Source: Guptibacillus hwajinpoensis
Lineage (GTDB): Bacteria; Bacillota; Bacilli; Bacillales; Guptibacillaceae
Reading direction: 5' to 3'
Length of the DNA: 64,000 nucleotides
Assembly: GCF_020524165.1 (NCBI RefSeq)
Contig: NZ_JAIVKU010000004.1
Location: 248,001-312,000, forward strand
Position numbers and translations under genes: made by a program. Below are positions 9,020 to 18,266 of this stretch, piece after piece. A model generated the notes under the pieces. That model had not been told where the DNA came from and ran no database searches. It worked only from the letters and a program-made list of their open reading frames with translations. Position 1 is the first letter of the stretch. Each line of letters begins with the position of its first letter.

Positions 9020-10141
9020 ATGATTAATGAACAAAGACTAGTTGACGAATTTTTAGAGCTCGTTCAAATCGATTCTGAAACAAAACATGAGAAAAAAATT
9101 GCTGCCATTTTAAAAGAAAAATTCACTTCGCTAGGTGTAGAAGTTGAAGAAGATGATGCTGCAGATAAAACGGATCATGAGGCAGGAAACTTAATTTGCA
9201 CGCTTAAAGGAACCGTTGAAAAAGCAGATCCGATTTATTTCACTTCCCATATGGATACAGTGGTACCAGGGAAAGGCGTTAAGCCAACGATGAAAGACGG
9301 GTACGTTGTAACAGATGGAACAACGATCCTAGGAGCTGACGATAAAACAGGCTTGGCAGCTATGTTCGAAGCCATTCGCGTTTTAAAAGAACAAAACATT
9401 GAACATGGGACGATCCAATTTATTATTACCGTTGGAGAAGAATCAGGGCTACAAGGTGCAAAAGTGCTTGACCCTGAGAAGCTAATCGCAAAATTTGGTT
9501 ATGCGCTTGATAGTGATGGTGAAGTTGGTAAAATCATTACAGCCGCTCCAACGCAAGCAAAGATAAAAGCCACCATCTATGGGAAAACAGCTCACGCAGG
9601 TGTGGCACCTGAAAAGGGCGTTTCAGCGATTACAATGGCAGCAAAATCCATCGCGAAAATGCCGCTTGGTCGCTTAGATGATGAAACAACAGCAAATATT
9701 GGACGTTTTGAGGGTGGTTCTCAAACAAATATTGTTTGTGATTATGTGGAAGTGCTTGCTGAAGCACGCTCGCTCGTTCCTGAGAAAATGGAAGCGCAAG
9801 TAGAGAAAATGAAACAAGCTTTCGAAAAAACTGCTTCAGAAATGGGCGGTTCAGTCGATCTTGATATTAAGGTGATGTACCCTGGATTCAAGTTTAATGA
9901 TGGTGACTATGTCGTTGAAGTAGCGAAAAAAGCAATGGAAAAGATTGGACGTCCCCCTGAGCTATTAACAAGCGGTGGTGGAAGTGACGCCAATGTTATT
10001 GCAGGTCACGGTATTCCTACAGTCAACCTGGCTGTTGGTTATGAAGAGATTCATACAACAAATGAACGTATGCCTGTAAAAGAGCTTGTAAAGGTATCTG
10101 AAGCAGTGGTTTCGATCATTAAAGAAGTTGCCAACGCCTAA
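9020..10141 (+). CDS. yqjE: M20-family metallopeptidase (PepT-like, YqjE)
   Basis: 373 aa. Metal-binding motifs of M20 peptidases are visible: TSHMDTV (His/Asp, about residue 78), GADDKTG (bridging Asp), ITVGEESG (catalytic Glu) and SGGGSDAN near the C terminus. The GKTAHAGVAPE block marks the dimerisation domain. It is a cytoplasmic aminotripeptidase-like enzyme. It starts 24 bp after yqjD with AGGAGG upstream, keeping the yqjD-yqjE order of B. subtilis, and ends the operon at a strong terminator. Confidence 0.9.
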   Translation: MINEQRLVDEFLELVQIDSETKHEKKIAAILKEKFTSLGVEVEEDDAADKTDHEAGNLICTLKGTVEKADPIYFTSHMDTVVPGKGVKPTMKDGYVVTDGTTILGADDKTGLAAMFEAIRVLKEQNIEHGTIQFIITVGEESGLQGAKVLDPEKLIAKFGYALDSDGEVGKIITAAPTQAKIKATIYGKTAHAGVAPEKGVSAITMAAKSIAKMPLGRLDDETTANIGRFEGGSQTNIVCDYVEVLAEARSLVPEKMEAQVEKMKQAFEKTASEMGGSVDLDIKVMYPGFKFNDGDYVVEVAKKAMEKIGRPPELLTSGGGSDANVIAGHGIPTVNLAVGYEEIHTTNERMPVKELVKVSEAVVSIIKEVANA

Positions 10142-10157
10142 GTTTAAAGAAATGTTT

Positions 10158-10194
10158 AGAACATTGTCGATTTTCGGCAATGTTCTCTTTTTTG
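10158..10194 (+). terminator. Terminator of the mutase-yqjE operon
   Basis: A 12-bp stem (AGAACATTGtCG / CGgCAATGTTCT) with loop ATTTT is followed by CTTTTTT. Confidence 0.88.
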
Positions 10195-10280
10195 TTACAG
10201 CTACCTCCGTGGCAACGTTTCTATATTATGTTAAAATAAGTAGGTAAAATGACAATTATTGAAGTGGAAGCGGTGTTAAT

Positions 10281-10769
10281 ATGGACTCTATTCAAACTCA
10301 CAAACTAATGAATTATATGCGTGGCACATATAAAGTTTTGGAAAATGAATGGCAAAAAAATGCTAGAGAAATTGGGTTAACCCAAGCTGAACAGCATGTG
10401 ATGTGGATCGTTTATTTGGAGGAAGAAGTAACCATTACAAAAATTTCAGAAATTGGCCTTTGGGACGTTTCAACGGTCATGCAGGTATTAAAACGTTTGA
10501 AAAACAAACGATTTGTTAAGCTAGAAAAGAAAGCCAACGATCGACGAGTATCTTACGTAACCTTAACGGAAGAAGGGCAAACCAAAGTGGAAGTAAGTAC
10601 TCAGTACTCCTATGCTGTCATGAATTACCTTGACGAGTACCGGTCAAAATCAGTTGAAAATGCTGAATTTCTTGACGCGATGTATGAATTTCAAATGGAC
10701 TTCAATCAGTACTTTCACGGAAGTGAATTTGTGAAATGGGTTGAACGAAAGAAAGTACCAACCACGTAA
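10281..10769 (+). CDS. MarR-family transcriptional regulator (ScoC/Hpr-like)
   Basis: 162 aa winged-helix protein. The recognition region is TITKISEIGLWDVSTVMQVL and the wing is KKANDRRVSYVTLTEEG. The segment LTQAEQHVMWIVYLEEE resembles the Hpr/ScoC branch of MarR proteins, which in B. subtilis repress protease and sporulation genes. It lacks the long C-terminal tail of ScoC. Target genes cannot be read from the sequence. It is monocistronic, between two terminators. Confidence 0.78.
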   Translation: MDSIQTHKLMNYMRGTYKVLENEWQKNAREIGLTQAEQHVMWIVYLEEEVTITKISEIGLWDVSTVMQVLKRLKNKRFVKLEKKANDRRVSYVTLTEEGQTKVEVSTQYSYAVMNYLDEYRSKSVENAEFLDAMYEFQMDFNQYFHGSEFVKWVERKKVPTT

Positions 10770-10796
10770 GACAGGAGATCTCTCCTGTCTTTTTAG
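10769..10796 (+). terminator. Terminator after marR
   Basis: A perfect 9-bp stem AGACAGGAG / CTCCTGTCT with a 4-nt loop is followed by TTTTT. It overlaps the last base of the MarR stop codon. Confidence 0.88.
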
Positions 10797-10864
10797 CATG
10801 AGTGACAGGCACTACCCGAATGAAGGGGAACGGTGTCGATTTAAGGGTTAAGGAGATGTGTGAA

Positions 10865-12145
10865 ATGGAGCGGAGTGCAAAGGGAAGAGGAAGAGTTATT
10901 TTTCATGTGGATATGAATAGTTTTTATGCGTCTGTTGAAGTCGCTCATAATCCAAAACTTCAAGGGAAGCCCCTTGCAATTGCCGGAAATGTAGAAGAAA
11001 GGCGAGGTATCGTCGTTACGAGTAGCTATGAAGCGAGAAAGAAAGGCGTGAAAACAACCATGCCAGTTTGGGAAGCGAAGAAGCATTGTCCTGAACTTCT
11101 TGTGATGCCGCCTAATTTTCCACTTTACCGGCAGACGTCTCTCCAGATTTTTGAACTCTTAGAATCCTATACCCCACTCGTCCAACCAGTGTCCATTGAT
11201 GAAGGCTATTTAGATATTACAGAAGACTGTGGAGACAGAAATCCGATTGAGATCGCGGATGAGATTCAAAGACGCATCCATATTGAAATTGGTATCCCTT
11301 GTAGTATAGGAATTGCACCGAATAAATTTTTAGCAAAGATGGCTTCTGATATGAAAAAACCATTAGGGATTACCATTCTTCGTAAACGAGAGCTAGATCA
11401 ATTGCTCTGGCCGCTTGATGTTGGGGAAATGCACGGAATAGGAAAGAAAACAAAAGAAAAATTACTTGAGTTAAATATTAAAACCATTTATGACCTTGCT
11501 CATGCGAATCCACTCCAACTTGAAATGAAGCTGGGTATTAATGGAAAGAGGTTATATGAACGTGCAAATGGACGAGATGATCGCCCAGTAGATCCAGATG
11601 CAATTGATGAATTTAAAAGCGTTGGTAATTCGACTACTTTTCCTGAAGATCTTATCGATCATCACCGTATTCATACTGCACTTACAAATTTAGCTGATTC
11701 CGTTGCTAAACGGATGGCTAAAAAGAATGTTCTTAGCTTTAATATTCAACTAACGATACGGTACAGCGATCGAACGACCGTTACAAGAAGTAGAAAACTT
11801 CAAAACCCTATCTCTCAATCTTCGGATATACTTGACGCTGCACAAACTCTCTTTGAAAAAAATTGGTCTGGACAACCGATTCGCTTACTGGGCATCACGG
11901 GGCAGCAGCTCGTCAATCGAAATGAGGCAACCGTTCAACTTGATTTATTTTCCTTTGAGGCAGACTCAAAACGAGAACAGTTACAAAATACTATCGGTAC
12001 GATTCGATCGAAATATGGGGAAGGAGCTCTTCTAAAGGGAAATCAGCTTGGTAAAGATGGGAGTCATAAATTGCGAGATGAAAAGAGACGGGGAACAAGC
12101 CTCGATCGTGACTTTCTTTGGAAGTATAAGCAAGATAAAGAGTAA
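10865..12145 (+). CDS. dinB: DNA polymerase IV (DinB/YqjH)
   Basis: About 426 aa Y-family polymerase. The catalytic acidic motifs are VDMNSFYASVE and SIDEGYLD, followed by the palm block CSIGIAPNKFLAKMASDMKKP, a helix-hairpin-helix (GIGKKTKEKLLEL) and a C-terminal little-finger domain. It ends with a sliding-clamp binding motif QLDLF. It performs error-prone translesion synthesis. ATG 10865 has AAGGAG 9 bp upstream; the GTG at 10802 has no ribosome site. No clear LexA box precedes it, unlike yqjW downstream. Confidence 0.92.
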   Translation: MERSAKGRGRVIFHVDMNSFYASVEVAHNPKLQGKPLAIAGNVEERRGIVVTSSYEARKKGVKTTMPVWEAKKHCPELLVMPPNFPLYRQTSLQIFELLESYTPLVQPVSIDEGYLDITEDCGDRNPIEIADEIQRRIHIEIGIPCSIGIAPNKFLAKMASDMKKPLGITILRKRELDQLLWPLDVGEMHGIGKKTKEKLLELNIKTIYDLAHANPLQLEMKLGINGKRLYERANGRDDRPVDPDAIDEFKSVGNSTTFPEDLIDHHRIHTALTNLADSVAKRMAKKNVLSFNIQLTIRYSDRTTVTRSRKLQNPISQSSDILDAAQTLFEKNWSGQPIRLLGITGQQLVNRNEATVQLDLFSFEADSKREQLQNTIGTIRSKYGEGALLKGNQLGKDGSHKLRDEKRRGTSLDRDFLWKYKQDKE

Positions 12146-12181
12146 GTGATCTCTTTCCTCGTCTAAAAAGGAGCTGCTATT

Positions 12182-13135
12182 ATGAAGATTGTTGATAAGA
12201 TGGACCTTGTCCAGCAGGAAATGAAGAGAGTTTTAATTGGAAAGGAAAAAACGATTGAGCTTGTAATGATTTCATTGTTGAATAATGGAAATGTTCTATT
12301 AGAAGATGTTCCGGGCACTGGGAAAACCCTTCTGGCGAAATCCATGGCAGTCCTTCTCGGTGGTCAATATAAAAGAGTACAATTCACTCCTGATGTATTA
12401 CCTGGTGATGTAACGGGTATTGAGTTTTTCAATCCTAAAAACCAAGATTTTGAATTGCGTCCTGGCCCTGTTATGACAAACGTATTGCTTGCGGATGAGA
12501 TTAACCGAGCAACGCCTAGAACACAGTCGAGTCTATTAGAAGTAATGGAAGAAAAGCAGGTGACGATTGAAGGAACTACACTTAAACTTCCGACTCCTTT
12601 TATCGTTATAGCCACTCAAAACCCTCTCGAATCGCATGGAACTTTTTCATTACCGGAAGCTCAGATGGATCGTTTTTTTATGCAGATGCAAAGCGGGTAT
12701 CCAACGCTAGAAGAAGAGAAACAAATGATTCAGATGCTGAGACTGACAAATCCATTCAATGATCTAAAGGCGATCTTTAAAGATGGGGAAATTGAATTGT
12801 TTCAAGAACAAGTGAAGCAAGTGGTCCTTTCTGAAGTCATTGAAGATTATTTGTTAAGTATCGTGCAAGCTACCAGGAACGGAGAATACATAAGTGTTGG
12901 CGTAAGTCCGAGAGGAACCATTGCCTTTATGAAAGCAGCACAGGGAAAAGCATTCATTGAAGGTAGGTCTTTTGTTACTCCTGAGGATATTCAGTTCGTA
13001 GCGCCATATGTCCTTAGTCATCGTCTTGTTTTGACGATGGAAGGAGCGATGCGTAAAACAAAACAAACTGTACTTCAAGAGATTCTTGCTCAAGTTGACG
13101 TTCCAGTTGAAGTAAGTGGAGGATCACCGGCATGA
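12182..13135 (+). CDS. MoxR-type AAA+ ATPase
   Basis: 317 aa. Walker A is DVPGTGKT (about residue 43), Walker B is NVLLADEINRA, sensor 1 is IVIATQNP and an arginine-finger region ends QMDRFFM. MoxR ATPases act as chaperones, usually with DUF58 and membrane partners encoded alongside. Here the DUF58 gene overlaps by 4 bp and a DUF4129 gene follows, the same order as yeaC-yeaD-yebA in B. subtilis. AAGGAG precedes the ATG. Confidence 0.9.
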   Translation: MKIVDKMDLVQQEMKRVLIGKEKTIELVMISLLNNGNVLLEDVPGTGKTLLAKSMAVLLGGQYKRVQFTPDVLPGDVTGIEFFNPKNQDFELRPGPVMTNVLLADEINRATPRTQSSLLEVMEEKQVTIEGTTLKLPTPFIVIATQNPLESHGTFSLPEAQMDRFFMQMQSGYPTLEEEKQMIQMLRLTNPFNDLKAIFKDGEIELFQEQVKQVVLSEVIEDYLLSIVQATRNGEYISVGVSPRGTIAFMKAAQGKAFIEGRSFVTPEDIQFVAPYVLSHRLVLTMEGAMRKTKQTVLQEILAQVDVPVEVSGGSPA

Positions 13136-14343
13136 GGTGGGAATCACGTACTACACTCTCTTATTTCCTATCTTCCTTTATGGGGTTAAGTTGGGTATTT
13201 CTTATTGCTGCTTTCTACTTTCAATCGGTGGAATTATTCATGATAACCATGGCATTCATGCTCCTTACCTATGGTACTCGAATCTATTTAAAGAAAGCAA
13301 CTGAATCTGTACAGATCGAAAATAAGCGTCGTACGCTTAAGCTTTTCAAAGGTGAGCATGATACGCTTTCTTTTTCGTTACAAAATCGAGGGAAGTTGCC
13401 GATTTGGAGCGGTGAGATGCGCTTTGCTCTTGAGCCTGTTCTCCACGTTACCAGTCTCGAAAGTGTGCAAAACACGAAAAACCTTCACTACTATTCCGTT
13501 CCTTTTTTTCTCAGAAAAAATGAACGGAAGCATATTTCCTTTCCCGTTCATGCTTATGAAAGAGGAGCTACACGCATAAGGAACCTTCAATTTACTATTC
13601 ATGACCTCTTTGGTTTAGGTAGCTGCTTATCAAGATTTAATGGCTTCTCTCAAACTGAAGTATTGATATACCCTGAGTTGAGTGAGGTGAGAGGGGTTGA
13701 GCACCTTTCGACCTATGAAATGGGGAATCATGCTTATGAACATTCCCTTTATGAAAATTTGTCTGCTCCTTCCGGGGCCAGGGAATATGTGAACGGTGAT
13801 TCGTTTAATCGTATTCATTGGAAAGCTACAGCAAGAACATCAGAATTAAAAACGAAAGTCTACGAGCGATCGATCGAGATGAAGTGGGTGTTTTTTCTTG
13901 ATTTATCTGTTAAAAGAAAAAACAGTCCCGGCCAGGTCTCCAGTAATATTGAAGCTTACATTAGCCGTCTAGCCTTTCTTTGCACCATCGCTACGAAAAG
14001 AGCGGTAGCGTTTGAGATTTATATTAATTTAGATCCTGAAGGACCGGCTTCTTCTATGGTACTTGAAACGGGCGAGGGCAATGCTCAATTAAGTAGGGCG
14101 CTAGAATTAATGGCTCGCATTGATGATACAAGGCCACTTTTATCTTTTGAACGCATGAGTTCATTACTCAAAAAGCAAATAACAGAACGCTCTGTATTCA
14201 TTCGAATAGGTGAGCCATTTCAATCAAATGAAGAAGAAGCATTTTATGGGTCTTTGAAAAACAAAGGTCACAAGTGCTATGACGTGACGATGTCTGATGG
14301 GCATGCGTACCTTAATGAGATTGAAAGGATTCAGGCTCAATGA
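13132..14343 (+). CDS. DUF58 domain protein (YeaD-like)
   Basis: 403 aa; ATGA overlap with the MoxR gene shows coupling. Two N-terminal hydrophobic segments (about residues 8-50) are followed by a beta-rich region and the DUF58 hallmark GAREYVNGDSFNRIHWKATAR at about residues 215-235. DUF58 proteins have a von Willebrand A-like C-terminal part and work with MoxR ATPases; the client process here is unknown. Confidence 0.85.
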   Translation: MRWESRTTLSYFLSSFMGLSWVFLIAAFYFQSVELFMITMAFMLLTYGTRIYLKKATESVQIENKRRTLKLFKGEHDTLSFSLQNRGKLPIWSGEMRFALEPVLHVTSLESVQNTKNLHYYSVPFFLRKNERKHISFPVHAYERGATRIRNLQFTIHDLFGLGSCLSRFNGFSQTEVLIYPELSEVRGVEHLSTYEMGNHAYEHSLYENLSAPSGAREYVNGDSFNRIHWKATARTSELKTKVYERSIEMKWVFFLDLSVKRKNSPGQVSSNIEAYISRLAFLCTIATKRAVAFEIYINLDPEGPASSMVLETGEGNAQLSRALELMARIDDTRPLLSFERMSSLLKKQITERSVFIRIGEPFQSNEEEAFYGSLKNKGHKCYDVTMSDGHAYLNEIERIQAQ

Positions 14344-14357
14344 ATTGACTGAGAGAA

Positions 14358-15560
14358 TTGCCGCATTTTCTCTATTACATTTACGATATGGTTTTCGTTT
14401 ACTTCATTCTAGCGTTTTTTTATTTATATGAACAAACCTTGCCGCCTCTTTTTCCTTTTCTTATTCTTGCCATTGGGTGTGGCATTTGTTTTTTTCTCGT
14501 TTATTTTAAAAAGCGTGAGCAATTGACGTTTGCATGGATATTACCGCTAATCCTACTAACTGTTATGGTGGGTATATTATTAAGTGTACCGATTCTGTAT
14601 GCCATTCTTCTTTCACTTACGATCGCATGGCGTAGCTACGTCAATATAAGAGAGACGAATCGAGATGACGATACGCTCGTTTTCTTTTTGACTCTAGCAG
14701 GTTCCTTTTTATTCTTTCTGTTCAGTAATTCTTCTGAGTTAAGGCAGGTCGTTTTTCTACTTCCTCTCGTTCAATTTCTGTTGTTCCTCCTATGTAGAGC
14801 AACAGTAGAGATAAGAAAAACAGGGGGACCTCAACAGGCAAAATGGGCAATGAGTTCGATTCTTCTATTGTTAGCTGTTTCTAGCGGTTTGTTTAGTATA
14901 ATGATTTGGATGAAAGATCCTCTTATTAAGGTGATTTCTTATACGATTGGTGGAGCTGGATATGTCATTGGTTTGCCGATCTACTGGCTAACCTCAAACC
15001 TTCCTACTCGCTCTACTCAAAATTCTCTTCTCTTAGAAGGGAACGATCAAGTGGAAAACCAACAAGTAAATAAGGAACAAATGGTAAATGGACAAAGTCT
15101 AGATCTGCCACTTGAGCTTATTTTCTATACGTGCCTTACTATTGCGTTACTAGTTCTCTTATTTATCCTTTATAAAAAAAGGCTTACGCTAACTCGCCTT
15201 CCTGTAAGCTCCTTTGCGACTTTAACGAGTGAAATGTTGAAGGCAAGCGAAGAAAAGAAAGTAAGACAAATAAAACCACCATCGAATCAGATAAGAAAGC
15301 AGCTTTTTGATCTAGAAAAAAAGGCGTTGAAGTATGGGGTTGGGCGTCATACAGGAGAAACTGTAAGTGAATGGTTACGGAAAATCCCAGGGGAAACTGA
15401 CAGCAAGAATATTGTTCGAGACATCTACATAAAGGAAAGATATGGGGAAAAACATCCTGATCGGCAGGAAGTCCTTCTATACAAACAGCATATGAAGAAC
15501 CTCCATCAGGAATTAAGAGAGCATGCCTTACAGAAGTGGAAAAAAAACAAGAAGAAATAA
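14358..15560 (+). CDS. Membrane protein with C-terminal DUF4129, YebA-like but lacking the transglutaminase domain
   Basis: 400 aa. There are about six hydrophobic segments in residues 5-210, another at about 250-270, then a soluble DUF4129-like tail (ALKYGVGRHTGETVSEWLRKI). The matching third gene in many MoxR/DUF58 operons is a roughly 700-aa protein with an extracytoplasmic transglutaminase-like domain between the membrane regions. Here only about 35 polar residues occupy that place. The TTG start has little ribosome-site support; ATG 14388 is an alternative. Its 3' end overlaps the convergent CPBP gene by 33 bp. Confidence 0.7.
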   Translation: MPHFLYYIYDMVFVYFILAFFYLYEQTLPPLFPFLILAIGCGICFFLVYFKKREQLTFAWILPLILLTVMVGILLSVPILYAILLSLTIAWRSYVNIRETNRDDDTLVFFLTLAGSFLFFLFSNSSELRQVVFLLPLVQFLLFLLCRATVEIRKTGGPQQAKWAMSSILLLLAVSSGLFSIMIWMKDPLIKVISYTIGGAGYVIGLPIYWLTSNLPTRSTQNSLLLEGNDQVENQQVNKEQMVNGQSLDLPLELIFYTCLTIALLVLLFILYKKRLTLTRLPVSSFATLTSEMLKASEEKKVRQIKPPSNQIRKQLFDLEKKALKYGVGRHTGETVSEWLRKIPGETDSKNIVRDIYIKERYGEKHPDRQEVLLYKQHMKNLHQELREHALQKWKKNKKK

Positions 15561-16124
15561 ATCAAAAACAAGATGTGAAAGCAACGGAACAATCATATTG
15601 TGGGTTCGGTCATACAAATATCCCCATAAGAATCCAGCTAGCACAGCGGCGAGAAGTAGAAGGAAAGCACCTGCATACAGGTGAGCACTCATATAAAGAA
15701 GAGCTGCTAGTAAAATTGGATATTTGATTTTACGTTTTTTAAGTTCTGTTTGGACAAGTCCTCTCCAAAATAGTTCTTCTCCTGGAATGATAATCAGAAT
15801 CAGACTTACATAGTGCCAGGCTTTATCCGGTGCGACAAGGGTGTAAAGTTCGTCAACCTGTGTTATAAATTGAGGGAATAGAGCAAGCATAATGGTTTTA
15901 CCCAATAAGAACACGAAATAAAGAAAAACACCGCTGAAGGTTCCCATCAATAGATGAAAGAAAGACGGCTTTTTCCATTTAACATGACGAATCGATATCC
16001 CTCCAAGGAGGAGAAGAGAAATCGTAAAGAGTGGCCAAAAAACGTCTTTAAACCAAAAGAAAGAAAGGAATAATAGGAAATGTGAAAGAAATAATGTGAA
16101 ATATAATTGTTTGTTTGAAAGCAT
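15528..16124 (-). CDS. CPBP-family intramembrane metalloprotease
   Basis: About 198 aa, nearly all hydrophobic segments. The CPBP/Abi signature is present: EELFWRG (motif 1), SAHLYAG (motif 2 His) and LSHLVFD (motif 3 His). These Rce1-like enzymes are membrane proteases; the substrate is not known. Start at 16124 is chosen because AGGAG lies 9 bp upstream; the upstream ATG at 16172 has no ribosome site. The stop lies inside the 3' end of the convergent DUF4129 gene. Confidence 0.82.
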   Translation of the reverse strand: MLSNKQLYFTLFLSHFLLFLSFFWFKDVFWPLFTISLLLLGGISIRHVKWKKPSFFHLLMGTFSGVFLYFVFLLGKTIMLALFPQFITQVDELYTLVAPDKAWHYVSLILIIIPGEELFWRGLVQTELKKRKIKYPILLAALLYMSAHLYAGAFLLLLAAVLAGFLWGYLYDRTHNMIVPLLSHLVFDLFLLVFFPLL

Positions 16125-16214
16125 GCCACTCAGCTCCTGTATTAAATGCCTAAATACAGTGTAGCCGATCATTGATTTGTTTGCGACAAAGAAGCGGTAA
16201 GAAGGAGGATTGAA

Positions 16215-17147
16215 ATGGAATTCACATTTCTAGGAACAGGTGCTGGTGTTCCTTCAACGAAACGCAACGTTAGTTCGACCGCTCTTCGGTTAGATTCTGG
16301 AGAAGTTTGGTTGTTTGATTGTGGGGAAGCGACACAACATCAAATTCTTACATCCACGATTACCCTTAGTAAGCTGACCAAAATATTCATTACTCATTTA
16401 CATGGTGATCATATATTTGGGCTTCCTGGCATTCTTGGAAGTCGTTCTTTTCAAGGGGGAGAGTCGGAACTGAAGATATACGGACCTAAAGGGCTTTCTC
16501 GTTTTATTAATACCGCCATAGAAATTAGCGGTACGCACCTTCGCTATCCGCTCCGTATGATAGAAATAGAGGACGGTTTTCAGATGCAAGAGTCAGATAT
16601 TACTATTAAGGTGGCTTTGTTAGAACACGGGATCGATAGTTATGGTTACCGGTTAGAAGAAGAAGATAAGACAGGCGCGTTACATGTTGATAAATTAAAG
16701 TCGATTGGTGTACAGCCAGGTCCAATTTATCAAAAGTTAAAGAATGGGAACTCGATTACACTAGAGAATGGGAAAATGGTGCACCCGAGTGAAGTGATCG
16801 GTCCACCTATAAAAGGAAGACATATTGTGTATTGTGGGGACACGCGTTTTAATGAGAAGACGATTCGTTTTGCCGCTAATGCCGACCTTCTTATTCATGA
16901 AGCTACTTTTTCAAATAAAATACCGTCGCTTGCATTTGAGTATTATCATTCCACCACAGAGGAAGCTGCTCGAATTGCTAAGACTGCTAAGGTAAAGAAA
17001 CTGCTACTCAACCATATTAGTTCTCGATACCAAGAAGTTGATATGGAAGCGCTGGTTAGTGAAGCAAGAGCCGTTTTTGAAAATACAGATCTTGTTGAAG
17101 ATCATATGACGGTTCATATACCTAGAACAAAACCGAGCTCATCTTGA
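16215..17147 (+). CDS. rnz: Ribonuclease Z
   Basis: 310 aa metallo-beta-lactamase fold. The metal site is THLHGDH (His61, His63, Asp65, His66), with the FLGTGAGVPS opening, HGIDSYGYR exosite region, CGDTR and LLNHISSRY. It removes the 3' trailer from tRNA precursors lacking encoded CCA. AAGGAGG precedes the ATG. It is the yqjK equivalent and is followed by a shared bidirectional terminator. Confidence 0.95.
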   Translation: MEFTFLGTGAGVPSTKRNVSSTALRLDSGEVWLFDCGEATQHQILTSTITLSKLTKIFITHLHGDHIFGLPGILGSRSFQGGESELKIYGPKGLSRFINTAIEISGTHLRYPLRMIEIEDGFQMQESDITIKVALLEHGIDSYGYRLEEEDKTGALHVDKLKSIGVQPGPIYQKLKNGNSITLENGKMVHPSEVIGPPIKGRHIVYCGDTRFNEKTIRFAANADLLIHEATFSNKIPSLAFEYYHSTTEEAARIAKTAKVKKLLLNHISSRYQEVDMEALVSEARAVFENTDLVEDHMTVHIPRTKPSSS

Positions 17148-17162
17148 GCTCGGTTTTGTTCT
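17124..17162. terminator. Bidirectional terminator between rnz and namA
   Basis: A perfect 17-bp stem (left arm 17124-17140, right arm 17146-17162) with a 5-nt loop. T-rich stretches occur within the distal arm on both strands. It lies between convergent genes. Confidence 0.88.
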
Positions 17163-17172
17163 AGCCAATGAC

Positions 17173-18192
17173 TTAATTCCAACCACGTTCATACTGTTTA
17201 GGTGCTTCTAGATCTGCCCCAAGTTCAGCTGCAGCAGTTCTGGCCCAGTAAGGATTTCTTAATAGTTCTCTCGCAAGCAAGACAAGATCAGCACGGTTGT
17301 TATGAATGATCTCCTCTGCTTGAAGAGGATGTGTAATTAATCCAACAGCTCCAGTTGCCATATTCGCTTCGTTTCGAATTTGTTCAGCGTGTTTAACTTG
17401 ATATCCCGGAAAGGCATCAATGCTCGCTGGTACAACCCCGCCTGTACTACAATCAACAAGATCAACGCCTTGTTTTTTCATTTCGCTTGAAAAATAAACG
17501 AAGTCTTCCATTGTATTTCCATCTTCGTGGTATTCTTCCGCAGAAATACGTACAAACAGTGGACCGTTCCATACACTATTCACTTCTGTGATGATTTCTT
17601 GAAGAAAACGATAGCGATTTTCCTTTGAACCACCGTACTCATCTTCACGTTTGTTTGTTAAGGGAGATAGGAACTCATTAATTAAATAACCGTGGGCACC
17701 GTGAAGTTCAATAACATCAAACCCTGCTTTGTTTGCTCTTCGTGCACCTTCTTTAAAGGCCACAATCGTTTCATTAATTTGATCAACCGTCATCTCTTGA
17801 GGTGTCTTCATTTTATCACTAAAAGGAATGGCTGAAGGCGCGATTATGGGACCATCCAATACGGCTTTTCGGCCAGCATGGGCAAGTTGAATGCCTACTT
17901 TTGCTCCCTGCTCCTGAGAAAGGTGCACGATTTTCTTCAATCCCTCTATATGGTCGTCACTCCAAATGCCAAGGTCCTGTGGAGAGATGCGGCCCTGTTC
18001 GGTAACAGCTGCTGCTTCCGTAATAATCAAACCTGTTCCTCCTACAGCTCTAGAAGTATAGTGTGTGTAATGGAAATCGGTTGCTTTCCCGTCCATTGCT
18101 TCACACGAATACATACACATAGGACTCATAACAATTCGGTTAGGAAATGTAACGTTTTTAATCGTATAAGGTGTAAATAATGCTGATGACAT
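17173..18192 (-). CDS. namA: NADPH dehydrogenase NamA (old yellow enzyme, YqjM)
   Basis: 339 aa FMN-dependent TIM barrel. It carries the YqjM-specific PMCMYSC segment with Cys26 and Tyr28, the LAHAGRKA motif, the [16 protein letters not shown] block and the C-terminal FMN phosphate region. It reduces activated C=C bonds of enones and nitro compounds and is linked to oxidative stress. AAAGGAG lies 9 bp before the ATG. It is the yqjM position in the conserved cluster. Confidence 0.94.
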   Translation of the reverse strand: MSSALFTPYTIKNVTFPNRIVMSPMCMYSCEAMDGKATDFHYTHYTSRAVGGTGLIITEAAAVTEQGRISPQDLGIWSDDHIEGLKKIVHLSQEQGAKVGIQLAHAGRKAVLDGPIIAPSAIPFSDKMKTPQEMTVDQINETIVAFKEGARRANKAGFDVIELHGAHGYLINEFLSPLTNKREDEYGGSKENRYRFLQEIITEVNSVWNGPLFVRISAEEYHEDGNTMEDFVYFSSEMKKQGVDLVDCSTGGVVPASIDAFPGYQVKHAEQIRNEANMATGAVGLITHPLQAEEIIHNNRADLVLLARELLRNPYWARTAAAELGADLEAPKQYERGWN

Positions 18193-18266
18193 GCGATCTC
18201 TCCTTTATTACTTCTTTCGTGACCCTAAGTATAGCATGTACAAAAATAGAAGTCGCAAATCGTGCT

